From: Thalassolituus alkanivorans
GTDB taxonomy: Bacteria > Pseudomonadota > Gammaproteobacteria > Pseudomonadales > Oceanobacteraceae
Length of the DNA stretch: 64,000 bases
Direction of reading: 5' to 3'
Assembly: GCF_020447205.1 (NCBI RefSeq)
Contig: NZ_JAJAEL010000006.1
Location: 129,865-193,864, forward strand
Made by a program: the position numbers and the translations under genes
The notes under the pieces: model-generated
What the model saw: only the letters and a program-made list of their open reading frames with translations
Told to the model about the DNA's origin: nothing
Database searches by the model: none
Part shown: positions 8,903-17,648 of the stretch, piece by piece
Numbering within the stretch: position 1 is the first letter of the stretch
How the letters are laid out: each line of letters opens with the position of its first letter

Positions 8903-10492
8903 TTAAACCTGCTGCGCGACGTCCAGTGGCTCGCCTTCATTCAGCAGGTGACGGCTCTCTGCCGCAAAGCCCGCGCCGACCTCGGAGTAGTAGTTAAAAG
9001 CCACATCCACGCCGAGTTGTAACAGCTCGGCACGCTCATCTTCATAACGCGCAACCGCAGCGACTTTGCCCTGATAACCGGCAAGCTTCAGCATTTCCAG
9101 CGTGCTGCGCATTTCGGTCTGGGAAGGCAGTGCCAGCATCACCAGACGCACGCCCTGAGTACTGACTTTCTGCCAGAATTCCATATCATCGGAGTCGCCG
9201 ACCACCACATTGAAACCTTCGGTTTTCAGCGCAGCGACACGCTCAGCATCCGACTCCACACCCCAGACCCGGCTGCCGTATTCACGCTCCAGTGCACAAT
9301 AGGCACCTTTACCGACACGGCCCATACCAAGAATCAGTACTTTGGCTTCTTTCGGTTGCTCAAATCCCTGATGGGTTCCCGGCCGTTCGAAACGGTTAAT
9401 GCTGTCTTTACGCAACGCATAAATATGGTGCGCACGACGGTAAATAAAGCTGCTGAGAATAAACGACAGCGACATTACCAGCGCGATAATTACCAGCCAG
9501 TCTTCACTCAGCCAGCCACGGTTGACGCTGAGACTGGCCACAATCAGTCCGAATTCGCTGTAGTTGGTCAGCGCCAGTGCGCTCAGATAAGACGAACGGC
9601 CAGACACACTGAAGCGCGCCAGCAAGGCAAAAAACAGCACAAATTTCACCGCCAGCAGAGCGGTCAGAAGTAACGCCGTCATCGCCATATCAAGGCTCGG
9701 CAAGGCGGTAAAGCCAATGGACAAAAAGAAGCCGATCAGGAACAGGTCTTTGAAGTTCATCAGCACTTTATACAGCTCGGCTGATTTGGCATGGGACGCC
9801 AGTAACATGCCGACCAGCAAGGCGCCCAGGTCGCCCTTCATATTCACCAGGGTAAACAGTTCAGAGCCGCCCAACGCCAGGAAAAACCCCAGCAACGGCA
9901 GTAACTCGCCGTGTCCGGCCTGACTGACCAGACGATGTAACAGCGGTTTGATCAGAAACAGACCGAACAGGCCGAAAGCCCAGACCGATGGCGTTTTACC
10001 GGTTGAAGCCACCAGAAACACCACCGCCAGAATATCCTGAATCACCAGAATACCGACCGCGATCTTGCCATGACGGGTTTTCAGCTCGGAGGCTTCCTCC
10101 AGCATTTTCACCACACAGACCGTGGACGAAAAGCTCAGGGCAAAGGCCACCAGCAGCGCCGCTGTCAGCGGAATATCAAAGTAATGGCTCAGTCCCAGCC
10201 AGGCTGCCAGCAACAAGACACCCGCCAGTAACACCACCCAGACACCGGTATGCAGCACACTGGTCAGCCACACTTCCTTTTGCATCAGCGCACGGATATT
10301 CAGCTTCAGGCCGATGGTAAACAACATCAGGGTAATCCCCAGATCGGCCAGCGCCTGCAGGCTGCCAACCGGTTGCACGCCCATCGCATGCAAACCAAAA
10401 CCGGCCAGCAGGTAGCCGACCAGGGGCGGCATTCCCAGTTGCTTGACGACGAAGCCACAAAGGAACGCCACTAATACCCACAAATAATCCAT
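8903..10492 (-). CDS. CPA2 family cation:proton antiporter with RCK_N domain
   Basis: The 529-residue inner-membrane protein has ~12 hydrophobic segments in the first ~380 residues, opening MDYLWVLVAFLCGF with the PPLVGYLLAG motif typical of Kef/YbaL antiporters. An RCK_N (TrkA-N) nucleotide-binding domain follows (VLILGMGRVGKGA, then WGVESD and VVVGDSDD). The family exchanges K+ or Na+ for protons, and the Rossmann domain senses NAD(H) or another ligand. It is shorter than KefB/C and closer in layout to YbaL-type proteins. A second, longer CPA2 antiporter lies at 59.8-61.7 kb. It is monocistronic as far as can be seen. Confidence 0.87.
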   Translation of the reverse strand: MDYLWVLVAFLCGFVVKQLGMPPLVGYLLAGFGLHAMGVQPVGSLQALADLGITLMLFTIGLKLNIRALMQKEVWLTSVLHTGVWVVLLAGVLLLAAWLGLSHYFDIPLTAALLVAFALSFSSTVCVVKMLEEASELKTRHGKIAVGILVIQDILAVVFLVASTGKTPSVWAFGLFGLFLIKPLLHRLVSQAGHGELLPLLGFFLALGGSELFTLVNMKGDLGALLVGMLLASHAKSAELYKVLMNFKDLFLIGFFLSIGFTALPSLDMAMTALLLTALLAVKFVLFFALLARFSVSGRSSYLSALALTNYSEFGLIVASLSVNRGWLSEDWLVIIALVMSLSFILSSFIYRRAHHIYALRKDSINRFERPGTHQGFEQPKEAKVLILGMGRVGKGAYCALEREYGSRVWGVESDAERVAALKTEGFNVVVGDSDDMEFWQKVSTQGVRLVMLALPSQTEMRSTLEMLKLAGYQGKVAAVARYEDERAELLQLGVDVAFNYYSEVGAGFAAESRHLLNEGEPLDVAQQV

Positions 10493-10611
10493 GCAAAATC
10501 CTGTTACTGATTAAGTCTCGCGCCCAGTATAGCGCGGGCGGAAAACCAGCAGCCTGACCGGTGTCAGGCCCTGTGTGCACAGTGCCAACTGTTTCCGGAG
10601 GCAGCACTGTG

Positions 10612-13431
10612 TCAGAAGAAGACGGCGGTACGCAGATAACCTTTGGTCTCCCCCAGATCCTCATCCAGACCGCGGGCTACCCCGAGAGAGACGGGTAACA
10701 CCAGGTTGTAGCCCAGCACCACATCAATGCCAAGCTCAGCGCCAACGGCACTCAGCTCTGGCCGCTGCTGACCGCGGAACCAGGCACTGGCTGTCTGCGC
10801 CCAGGCGCCGAGGGAGATGTCACCCAATCCCAGCGGAATCATGCCCCAGTTGCGTTCAACCCGGGTCAGGAAGCGGTTAACACGCAGCACGCCGTTGTAA
10901 TACTTGTGGCCAATCTGCACATTGTCCTCATAGCCCGGCAAGGCAAACTGATCGCGGCCAAACAGCAGGGCTTCCTCGCCATTATTACCGCCCAGGGTAA
11001 AAGGCTCCGCCGTGCGTTCTGCCACACCACCGGCCAGACCCAGACTCAGCGTATTACGCCCGGGCAGGTCGAAGGTGTGCTTCACACTCGCCTGCCACTG
11101 ATAACCGTCGTAATCGCTGTTCAGCACATCATTGGTTTCGTACACCAGATCGGCATAGGTTCCCCAGCCGATGCCCGGTACATTGCGGTACAGTTCGCGG
11201 TTATCGAAACTCAGCGCAACACCGGCGAGGGTTTCTTCATAGCCTTCACCACGATCAATTCCCGCGGGCGCCCGTTCGATTTTTTCATGATCGGCAACCA
11301 GCCCCAGATGCAGCTGCAACTGATCTTCAAAGGCATCCAATACATGGTCACGGCGGACGATCAGCAAATCTTCGCGCTTGGCATAATAATCATCGTCCAG
11401 CCCGGTATTCAGGTCGGTGTAGCTGTGAGTACGGTTCCAAAGCAGCGACCAACGGTTGTCATACAAGTAGCTGGCAGATACATCCGCCCAGTCCTGTTTG
11501 AAATCCCATAAGGCGGCAATGCTGTAGGTATGACGGCCCACCGCATCATTGCCACTGGTGGCCAGACCCAAAGCGGAAGAGTAATCGTCAAAGCTGAATA
11601 ACGGCAGCCAGTACTTAGGCGCCAGCGTCGGCCAGGGTGAATAGTCACTGCGCTCAGAAGGCACCACGCCGCTGACCGCCGGCGGATAATCATAGCGCCC
11701 CTGACGGCTGGCAATACTGAAACTGGCCAGCGCCCGCGGTGTCAGGATTTTCAGCTGATAACCTTCACTGGTGTAATCCTGATACGCCACCTGTCCATTC
11801 AGCCAGCGCGGCTGAAACGCACCGCCGACCACCTGTGTCCATTGATCTACCATGCCGGTTGCCGGCTGCAGCACATAGAGGTTAAACACGCCGTCGTAGT
11901 CGGCGCTGTAGAGAATACGGCCATCGGGCAGAAACTCCGGCTGATGCTCAGTCGCCCGGGTGTCCGTTAACGCCTGCCAGCGCAATGTGCCCAGGTCGAG
12001 ACGCTCCAGATTCCAGCCCTGCTGTGGCCGCTTGACCGACGCCACCAGTGATTGTCCGTCCGGCGCCACATCGAAGCTGCCCAGCACCGTCTGATCCCCG
12101 CCCTGCCATAACATGCGGGCATCACCATCACGCTGCAATCGCCATAATTCACTCAGGCCATGCACCTTGCGGCTGCCGATCAGCTGCTGTCCGTCTGCCA
12201 GCCAGCGGATTTTACGCAGGCGCAGATCTTTGCTGATCCGCTTCCAGCCGCTGTCCTCCGACCAAAGAAAGACATCATTCAGGTCACGGCCACTGGCATG
12301 GCTGATCAGGCGTGAGACAGCCAATGTGCCATCGGCGGCGATATCGGCATCGGTTACGCCTTTTGTTGCTGTCAGCGGCTGTACAGACCAGCCATTACCG
12401 GCCGGGCCGTCCGGCTGCCAGCGGCTGATCTCCACCCGGTCTTCACCGTTATCAATCACCTGCAGCAGCGAACCCTGTGCTGCGGCGGTCACCTGCTGCG
12501 TATTGCTCAGTACCGGCAAAGCATCGCCGGAGATTTCCCGCGCCCGCAGCGTTTCTGTGGCTGGAGTGAAGCTGGCCAGCAGCCACTGCCGGTAGTCATT
12601 CCACAGCGACGGAAAGGATTTGCCAAACACCTTTTTGGCGACGTAGTTCTGCATCACATAAGGAATCAGCTGACCGCTGAACTGGTTGAGATAACGGCTC
12701 ATCGTCTCTTCGCCGTATGTTTCCGCCAGGTACTGCCAGAAATAGGCGCCGTATAAATAATGTTTGCCGCGTGGCCAGTCGCGCAGTGGCACCACCACCT
12801 GATTCAGGTCGTCGCCCTGATGACTGTCCAGCTCCATGCGCATCTGCATGGCATAGACACTGCCGTCGAGACGGCCATATCCCAGCTTGCGGTTGGTTTC
12901 CAGATAGACCGCCAGCCCTTCGGTAAACATCGACGGGGTAAACACATGTGGGAACAGCCAGAACAGACGGCCAAACACTTTACGGCCGCTGCGGGTCACG
13001 CCACGGCTCATATTCATATGCAGAATATGCACATACTCGTGACGGATCAGACCGTGCAGCCATTCATCCATATGTTCGAGCCCGGCAACATCCTCAGCCG
13101 GACTGGCAAACAGGCGAATCTGCACAAAAGGAAACGGCGTGGCCCAACCGTTGGAATAGTCGTAATCATCCACCAGCACCATCTGCGTGCGCTCGTCCGG
13201 TTCCTGTGTGAAAAACGGCACCAGTTCATCGTGTACGCGCTCGGCAATGGTCAGCGCGTGTTGCGCCATCTGATCGTAGCGGGCCGGATAATGCAGCTCG
13301 AAATGCGCTGACGTGCGGGTCTGCCAGTTGGTATCCGTGCGATCCCAGGCGGCCGGAATAGCCAGTCCCTGACGACTCAGCAGAGTGAATAACAACAACA
13401 GTATTGCACGACAGATAACAGCTCCGTTCAT
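10612..13431 (-). CDS. Outer-membrane protein with gluzincin-like protease domain, beta-propeller and C-terminal barrel
   Basis: The 939-residue protein reads as three parts. After a signal peptide (to about residue 27) comes a metalloprotease-like domain with HEYVH at 131-135 and the downstream glutamate in FTEGLAVYLE (E171), the HExxH...E zinc arrangement of gluzincins (peptidase MA-like). The middle ~250-620 has TolB/WD40-like propeller repeats (for example DIAADGTLAVSR and FLPDGRILYSAD). The last ~300 residues alternate like a beta-barrel with many Tyr/Trp and end in Phe-Phe, typical of BAM-inserted outer-membrane proteins. The ATG at 13431 follows GGGAAG; the frame extends upstream through a valine-rich artefact of a CAA repeat. 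Substrate unknown. Confidence 0.75.
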   Translation of the reverse strand: MNGAVICRAILLLLFTLLSRQGLAIPAAWDRTDTNWQTRTSAHFELHYPARYDQMAQHALTIAERVHDELVPFFTQEPDERTQMVLVDDYDYSNGWATPFPFVQIRLFASPAEDVAGLEHMDEWLHGLIRHEYVHILHMNMSRGVTRSGRKVFGRLFWLFPHVFTPSMFTEGLAVYLETNRKLGYGRLDGSVYAMQMRMELDSHQGDDLNQVVVPLRDWPRGKHYLYGAYFWQYLAETYGEETMSRYLNQFSGQLIPYVMQNYVAKKVFGKSFPSLWNDYRQWLLASFTPATETLRAREISGDALPVLSNTQQVTAAAQGSLLQVIDNGEDRVEISRWQPDGPAGNGWSVQPLTATKGVTDADIAADGTLAVSRLISHASGRDLNDVFLWSEDSGWKRISKDLRLRKIRWLADGQQLIGSRKVHGLSELWRLQRDGDARMLWQGGDQTVLGSFDVAPDGQSLVASVKRPQQGWNLERLDLGTLRWQALTDTRATEHQPEFLPDGRILYSADYDGVFNLYVLQPATGMVDQWTQVVGGAFQPRWLNGQVAYQDYTSEGYQLKILTPRALASFSIASRQGRYDYPPAVSGVVPSERSDYSPWPTLAPKYWLPLFSFDDYSSALGLATSGNDAVGRHTYSIAALWDFKQDWADVSASYLYDNRWSLLWNRTHSYTDLNTGLDDDYYAKREDLLIVRRDHVLDAFEDQLQLHLGLVADHEKIERAPAGIDRGEGYEETLAGVALSFDNRELYRNVPGIGWGTYADLVYETNDVLNSDYDGYQWQASVKHTFDLPGRNTLSLGLAGGVAERTAEPFTLGGNNGEEALLFGRDQFALPGYEDNVQIGHKYYNGVLRVNRFLTRVERNWGMIPLGLGDISLGAWAQTASAWFRGQQRPELSAVGAELGIDVVLGYNLVLPVSLGVARGLDEDLGETKGYLRTAVFF

Positions 13432-13480
13432 GGCCCGGCTTCCCTGAAAAATGGTTGCCCGAAAATAGCGGATTCGTATG

Positions 13481-13516
13481 ACAACAACAACTGCAACAAC
13501 AAGCACAACAACAACC
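13481..13516. repeat. CAA-rich microsatellite-like tract
   Basis: Imperfect CAA triplet repeats in three blocks (acaacaacaa, caacaacaag, cacaacaacaa) lie 50-85 bases upstream of the start of the 939-residue outer-membrane protein gene and within the divergent intergenic region with the DinB gene. Confidence 0.7.
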
Positions 13517-13651
13517 GTCCCACGCTGCTTGCCGCACGGATTAGGCTGACATAGAGTAGAGATCTGCAGGCACTTACCAATGCGCCTGACAGCAGGGAAA
13601 AACCGGTCACCGATTGCGATAAAAAACCTGTTCACAGCCGGGAGAAATATC

Positions 13652-14179
13652 ATGTCATGGTCAGACATTTATCGTCGCTACGCCCGCTATAACCGGACAA
13701 TGAATCAGCAACTGCTTGAGGCCTGTATGCCCTTAAGCCGTGAGCAACTGGAAAAATCCTGCGGTCTTTATTTTGACTCACTGCTTGGTACCTGGAATCA
13801 CCTGCTGGTAACCGACATTCTCTGGCTCAAACGTTTATCTCTTATTTTTCCCATCCTTGAAGAGCTGCATGATCTGCCCACTCCGGGCGCATTAAACGTG
13901 ATCTTCGCCCCCGATCTGAACAGCCTGCGTCCACTGCGCGAACGCCTCGACGATACCTATATCCGCTGGTGCGATCTGCTGCGTGCCGATGACGCCCGCG
14001 ATGTATTGCAGTACACCAACAGCCGCGGCGAAGAGATGGCCAAACCACTGGATCTGGTGCTGCAGCATATATTCAATCATCAGACTCACCACCGCGGTCA
14101 GATCACGGCTGAACTGAGCCGCCTGGGAGTCGACTTCGGTATTACCGACCTGCTGCTGACTGCGGATCTTAATGACTGA
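13652..14179 (+). CDS. DinB family protein
   Basis: The 175-residue protein is a four-helix DinB/YfiT-type fold member. The metal-binding histidines are visible in GTWNHLLVTD (first His, near residue 49) and HIFNHQTHHRGQ (second and third, near residues 135-147). Members are metal-dependent proteins, several with thiol-transferase roles; E. coli-type SOS DNA polymerase IV is unrelated despite the name. The ATG at 13652 is preceded by GGGAGA; the longer frame upstream lacks a site. It is followed 61 bases later by an alpha/beta hydrolase gene on the same strand, a likely operon. Confidence 0.85.
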   Translation: MSWSDIYRRYARYNRTMNQQLLEACMPLSREQLEKSCGLYFDSLLGTWNHLLVTDILWLKRLSLIFPILEELHDLPTPGALNVIFAPDLNSLRPLRERLDDTYIRWCDLLRADDARDVLQYTNSRGEEMAKPLDLVLQHIFNHQTHHRGQITAELSRLGVDFGITDLLLTADLND

Positions 14180-14240
14180 GTACCGGCGGAGCGGACCGGT
14201 GAAAATAATAACAATAATAAAAAGTTGCTAAGGAGCAGCC

Positions 14241-15095
14241 GTGCTTAACCCTAATATCTGGCGCAGTCAGCAACGTGATTTTCATTGGCAGGGACTGCGT
14301 GTCGGCTTTCACGATGAAGGGCAAGGTCCGGCACTATTGTTATTGCATGGTCTGCCAGGCAGCAGCTGGGACTGGCACCGTCTGTGGCCGATGCTGGCCG
14401 GACAGTTCCGCCTGATCTGCCCCGATCTGCCCGGCTGTGGTGACTCCGATAAACCCTCCGAATACAGTTACCGCTTACAGGATCAGGCTCAGCTGGTGAG
14501 TGATTTACTCGGGCACCTTAATATCCGCCAGTGCCAGATTATCGGCCATGACTACGGCGCCAGCCTTGGCCGCCAGCTGCTTAAGTCCCCCGGCGATATC
14601 GAATTTGGCCGCTGCAGCTGGATTGCCGCTCGCCGCGGCGGCGAAGCGCGCTACTTTCTCTGGCGTGAACTCTGGCTCGCCGGACCGCTGGGCCCACTGC
14701 TCAGTCACTGCATCAGTGAAGGTCTGTATGGTCGTTATCTGGAAACCCTGAGTGGTCCTTTCACTCCGATAAGCAGTCAGACCCGGCAGGACCTGTGGCA
14801 ATTATTATGTGCCCATCAGGGGCTGCAGGTTTTGCCGCAGCTGCTGCACTATCGTTATGAACTGCCACTCAGCAGCGAAACCAGTATGGCCAGCAGCAAT
14901 ACGCAGCAGTACATCGACGGAGAATATGATCCACTGAGCAGACACAGCAAAAGCTACGGCGCGCTGCGGGTAAAAACCGGTCACTTTCCGCATCTGGAAG
15001 ATGCTGAACATCTGGCCATGCTATTAACGGACTTTCATCGTGATAATGATGCCGGCAGTCAGGCGGTCTTTCAGAACCTGCTCAACGGTCAGTAA
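14241..15095 (+). CDS. Alpha/beta hydrolase with Asp nucleophile (epoxide hydrolase/haloalkane dehalogenase-like)
   Basis: The 284-residue protein has the alpha/beta hydrolase core: oxyanion motif HGLPGSSWDW, strand motif PDLPGCGDSD, and nucleophile elbow GHDYG. The central residue of that elbow is aspartate, as in epoxide hydrolases and haloalkane dehalogenases, not serine. A catalytic acid may be in GEYDPLS and the histidine in TGHFPHLED near the C-terminus. It starts at GTG after AAGGAG. It is probably cotranscribed with the DinB gene. Natural substrate unknown; the cap domain is short. Confidence 0.8.
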   Translation: MLNPNIWRSQQRDFHWQGLRVGFHDEGQGPALLLLHGLPGSSWDWHRLWPMLAGQFRLICPDLPGCGDSDKPSEYSYRLQDQAQLVSDLLGHLNIRQCQIIGHDYGASLGRQLLKSPGDIEFGRCSWIAARRGGEARYFLWRELWLAGPLGPLLSHCISEGLYGRYLETLSGPFTPISSQTRQDLWQLLCAHQGLQVLPQLLHYRYELPLSSETSMASSNTQQYIDGEYDPLSRHSKSYGALRVKTGHFPHLEDAEHLAMLLTDFHRDNDAGSQAVFQNLLNGQ

Positions 15096-15113
15096 CAGTA
15101 AGCAGCAGGAACA

Positions 15114-15425
15114 TCAGAGAAAACGCAGACTTTCAGCGGCAATAATGGCCAGCAACGCCAATACAAACCAGCCCCAGTGACGGAACACCGGCTGCGGCAA
15201 CGGATCAGTGATGGCATTGGCCTGATCGTACTCCAGCATCAACCGCCGCCCCGCCTCGTAATCAACGTCGTTCACCAGAACCCGTACATAATTCTGCACC
15301 GGCAGCTCACCCAGACCACCCGTCAGGTGAGCCCCTTCGATAAATCCCTGAATACGATGCTGCTCAAGCAGCCCGAGCACCAGATGGGCTTCCAGTGTAT
15401 CCGCAGCCTGGTAAACACACTTCAT
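15114..15425 (-). CDS. DUF2007 family small membrane-anchored protein
   Basis: The 103-residue protein carries a DUF2007 (putative signal-transducing) fold at residues 1-75, with the characteristic start MKCVYQAADTLEAHLV, LLEQHRIQGFIEGAHL and GELPVQNYVRVLV. A single C-terminal membrane segment (WGWFVLALLAIIAAESL) follows. The role of DUF2007 is not established; it is PII-like in shape. It is convergent with the hydrolase gene and downstream of the propeller protein gene on the same strand, separated by 16 bases. Confidence 0.8.
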   Translation of the reverse strand: MKCVYQAADTLEAHLVLGLLEQHRIQGFIEGAHLTGGLGELPVQNYVRVLVNDVDYEAGRRLMLEYDQANAITDPLPQPVFRHWGWFVLALLAIIAAESLRFL

Positions 15426-15441
15426 TCATCGGCCTCATACG

Positions 15442-16575
15442 TCAGGGATTCAGATAGGATTCTGCCCTGCTCAGCGAAAAACGGTAAATCGGATAAGGTC
15501 CGGCAGCGAGAATCTCTTCACGACTGTGGCCGATCACCTGATGCAAAGCGGAACAGGTAACATAAAGATAGTCGCCCTGACGGCTGAAGCCATCCGGCCA
15601 GCGCAGATCCACACTGCGCAACAGCGTCTGTAATTCACCATCCGGCGTGCGGCGCACAATCGCTGAATGTTCCAGATCAGACAGATAGACATTACCGGCG
15701 GCATCCATTGCCATACCATCGGTCATGGTTTTCGCACCCAGGCTTTCCACGCGGGAGCTCAGCGTTGCATGGGGCAGTTCTGTATCAACAAGATCCGCCA
15801 CCCGGATACGGTACAGCTGGTCAGCCGCAACGGCAGCAAAGTACAGCCACTCATTGGCGTCATCCAGTGCGATACCATCCACCCCCGGATTAACCGTAAA
15901 AAGTCCGTACAGGGTCATCGCCTGGCCCTGCACCACGGGTTCAAACTCTCCGGCGCGAACGCTGACATCGCTCTGCAGCAGGCGGCGGCTGCTGTTGCTG
16001 ATCCGGTCGTACACCACCAGAGCAGGGGTGCGTGCCAGCAGGCTGGCATCAGTGATAAAGAAATAGCGGCCATCGGCGCTGATGCGGAAATCATTGGCGT
16101 GGGCGCCCAGCGGAAACACATCGCGTGGAAAGCGATAGCTGTGCAGCAACTCGCGGCTGTTAATATCAAAGGCCAGCAGACGTACGCTGTTCAGCGCATG
16201 ACGGCCATTATCCAGCAACCACAATTCATTGTTATGCAGGCGCAGCGACAGCACTTCATTCAGCGCACCTTCTTCGCTGCCGCCGGGTTGCCATTGTAAC
16301 GACGGGAAAGCACTGACTTCGCCATCCGCCCATAAAGCGACGTTGGTTTTTGGTGAGGCTTCCGGGTGAAAGGTGAAGAAGATCCGCTGATCAGCGGCCA
16401 CCGCCAGATTTCCGGGAGGTTCAGGCAGGCTGGCGACCAGCTCCAGCTCGGTCGATGGCAGACGCGGTGCGCCACTGCGATCCGGGAATGAAGCACTTTC
16501 TACATACACCTGGCGCAGCGTGCCAAACAGCAGGACCAACAACAGCAATACAGCAATAATCCAGCGACTGATCAT
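15442..16575 (-). CDS. Membrane-anchored six-bladed beta-propeller protein (MRJP/L-dopachrome tautomerase-related)
   Basis: The 377-residue protein has an N-terminal membrane anchor or uncleaved signal (residues 4-20, Ile/Leu-rich) and then propeller repeats: GNLAVAADQRIFFTFHP, NDFRISADGRYFFITDAS, DGIALDDANEWLYFAA, DGMAMDAAGNVYLSDLEH. These match the bacterial major-royal-jelly-protein/L-dopachrome tautomerase-related family, near SMP-30 gluconolactonases. The asparagines and aspartates of the central channel (NDFRIS, DGMAMD, DGFS) look conserved. It probably acts in the periplasm. Substrate unknown. It is likely cotranscribed with the DUF2007 gene. Confidence 0.78.
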   Translation of the reverse strand: MISRWIIAVLLLLVLLFGTLRQVYVESASFPDRSGAPRLPSTELELVASLPEPPGNLAVAADQRIFFTFHPEASPKTNVALWADGEVSAFPSLQWQPGGSEEGALNEVLSLRLHNNELWLLDNGRHALNSVRLLAFDINSRELLHSYRFPRDVFPLGAHANDFRISADGRYFFITDASLLARTPALVVYDRISNSSRRLLQSDVSVRAGEFEPVVQGQAMTLYGLFTVNPGVDGIALDDANEWLYFAAVAADQLYRIRVADLVDTELPHATLSSRVESLGAKTMTDGMAMDAAGNVYLSDLEHSAIVRRTPDGELQTLLRSVDLRWPDGFSRQGDYLYVTCSALHQVIGHSREEILAAGPYPIYRFSLSRAESYLNP

Positions 16576-16776
16576 GACGACTCCTTTGTTATTTTTAATC
16601 TGGACGGACAGTCATTCGCGGAGCACAAAGTAGCAAAGTTTGCCGCCCAATGGAAAACCTGCGCCATATAACCGCGCAAGACCACTCCCGGTAATCCAGC
16701 TGTGCTACCCGCACTGCAGCACATAGGGTAAAGTGCCGCGTTTTATCCGGGGGCCGGTGATCACACCGGGCATGCA

Positions 16777-17589
16777 GTGGATCTCGATATTCTTTACCTC
16801 GATAACGAACTGGTCGTTATCAACAAACCCAGCGGCCTGCTGGTACACCGCAGCGAAATTGACCGCCATGAAACCCGTTTCGCCCTGCAGCTGCTGCGTA
16901 ATCAACTGGGGCAACGGGTATACCCGGTACATCGTCTGGATAAACCCACATCCGGTGTTCTGGCTTTTGCCCTGAGCCAGGAAATGGCCAGCCTGATTAC
17001 CGACCAGTGGCGCCAGCGCGCCGTAGATAAACGTTATCTCGCCATCGTCCGTGGCTGGATGCCCGAGTTTATCCATCTCGATAAACCCATGGCACCACCG
17101 GTCGATAAATACGCCAAACATGAAAGAATCAAACCCGAGCAGGAAGCCATCACTGATTTCCGCTCGCTGGCCCATGCCGAAATTCCGGTCTTTATCGATA
17201 AATACCCGCAGTCGCGTTATTCGCTGGTCGAGTGCATTCCACACACCGGACGTAAGCACCAGCTGCGCCGTCACCTGAAACACCTCAGCCATCCGATCAT
17301 CGGTGACGCCCGTTATGGCAAAGGCCGCCACAGCCGCTATTTCCGCGATCAGTTGCAGGCGCCACGCTTGCTGCTGCACGCCTCACAGCTGACCATGAGC
17401 CACCCTGTCAGCGGTGAAACGCTGGTATTCAATGCCCCATTGGATGGCATCTGGCGGCGTCTGGTTCAGCACTTGGACTGGTACGACGCCCTGCCAGAAG
17501 CATTGCGTTTCAATGAGCAGGATACGCCGCATCCATCGCTGGATTGTTTCCTGAATGTCACGGATGAGGACGACGAAGAGAGCGTCTGA
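16777..17589 (+). CDS. truC: tRNA pseudouridine(65) synthase TruC
   Basis: The 270-residue RluA-family pseudouridine synthase has the catalytic motif HRLDKPTSG (Asp near residue 51) and opens LDILYLDNELVVINKPSG, typical of TruC. It also has RWQRAVDKRYLAI-like and HTGRKHQLRRH elements. TruC isomerises U65 in certain tRNAs; length and motif spacing fit TruC better than the longer RluA/C/D. The start is GTG at 16777; the ribosome binding site is weak. A nested-stem terminator follows directly. It stands alone, transcribed away from the propeller protein gene. Confidence 0.88.
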   Translation: MDLDILYLDNELVVINKPSGLLVHRSEIDRHETRFALQLLRNQLGQRVYPVHRLDKPTSGVLAFALSQEMASLITDQWRQRAVDKRYLAIVRGWMPEFIHLDKPMAPPVDKYAKHERIKPEQEAITDFRSLAHAEIPVFIDKYPQSRYSLVECIPHTGRKHQLRRHLKHLSHPIIGDARYGKGRHSRYFRDQLQAPRLLLHASQLTMSHPVSGETLVFNAPLDGIWRRLVQHLDWYDALPEALRFNEQDTPHPSLDCFLNVTDEDDEESV

Positions 17590-17598
17590 AGGGCCGGA

Positions 17599-17645
17599 AA
17601 AACCATCCACAACGGCGCCGGGTCGCGCCGTTTCTGGTTTTCTTT
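17599..17645 (+). terminator. Terminator after truC
   Basis: An inner 8-bp stem (AACGGCGC / GCGCCGTT) is nested in an outer AAAACCA / TGGTTTT pairing, followed by CTTT. It lies 10 bases past the truC stop. Confidence 0.75.
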
Positions 17646-17648
17646 GGG

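Noticed and set aside
15667-16299. A 210-codon plus-strand open frame antisense to the propeller protein
   Set aside because: It is antisense to a protein with clear repeats and signal anchor, and its composition is His/Gln-rich as expected of a shadow frame.
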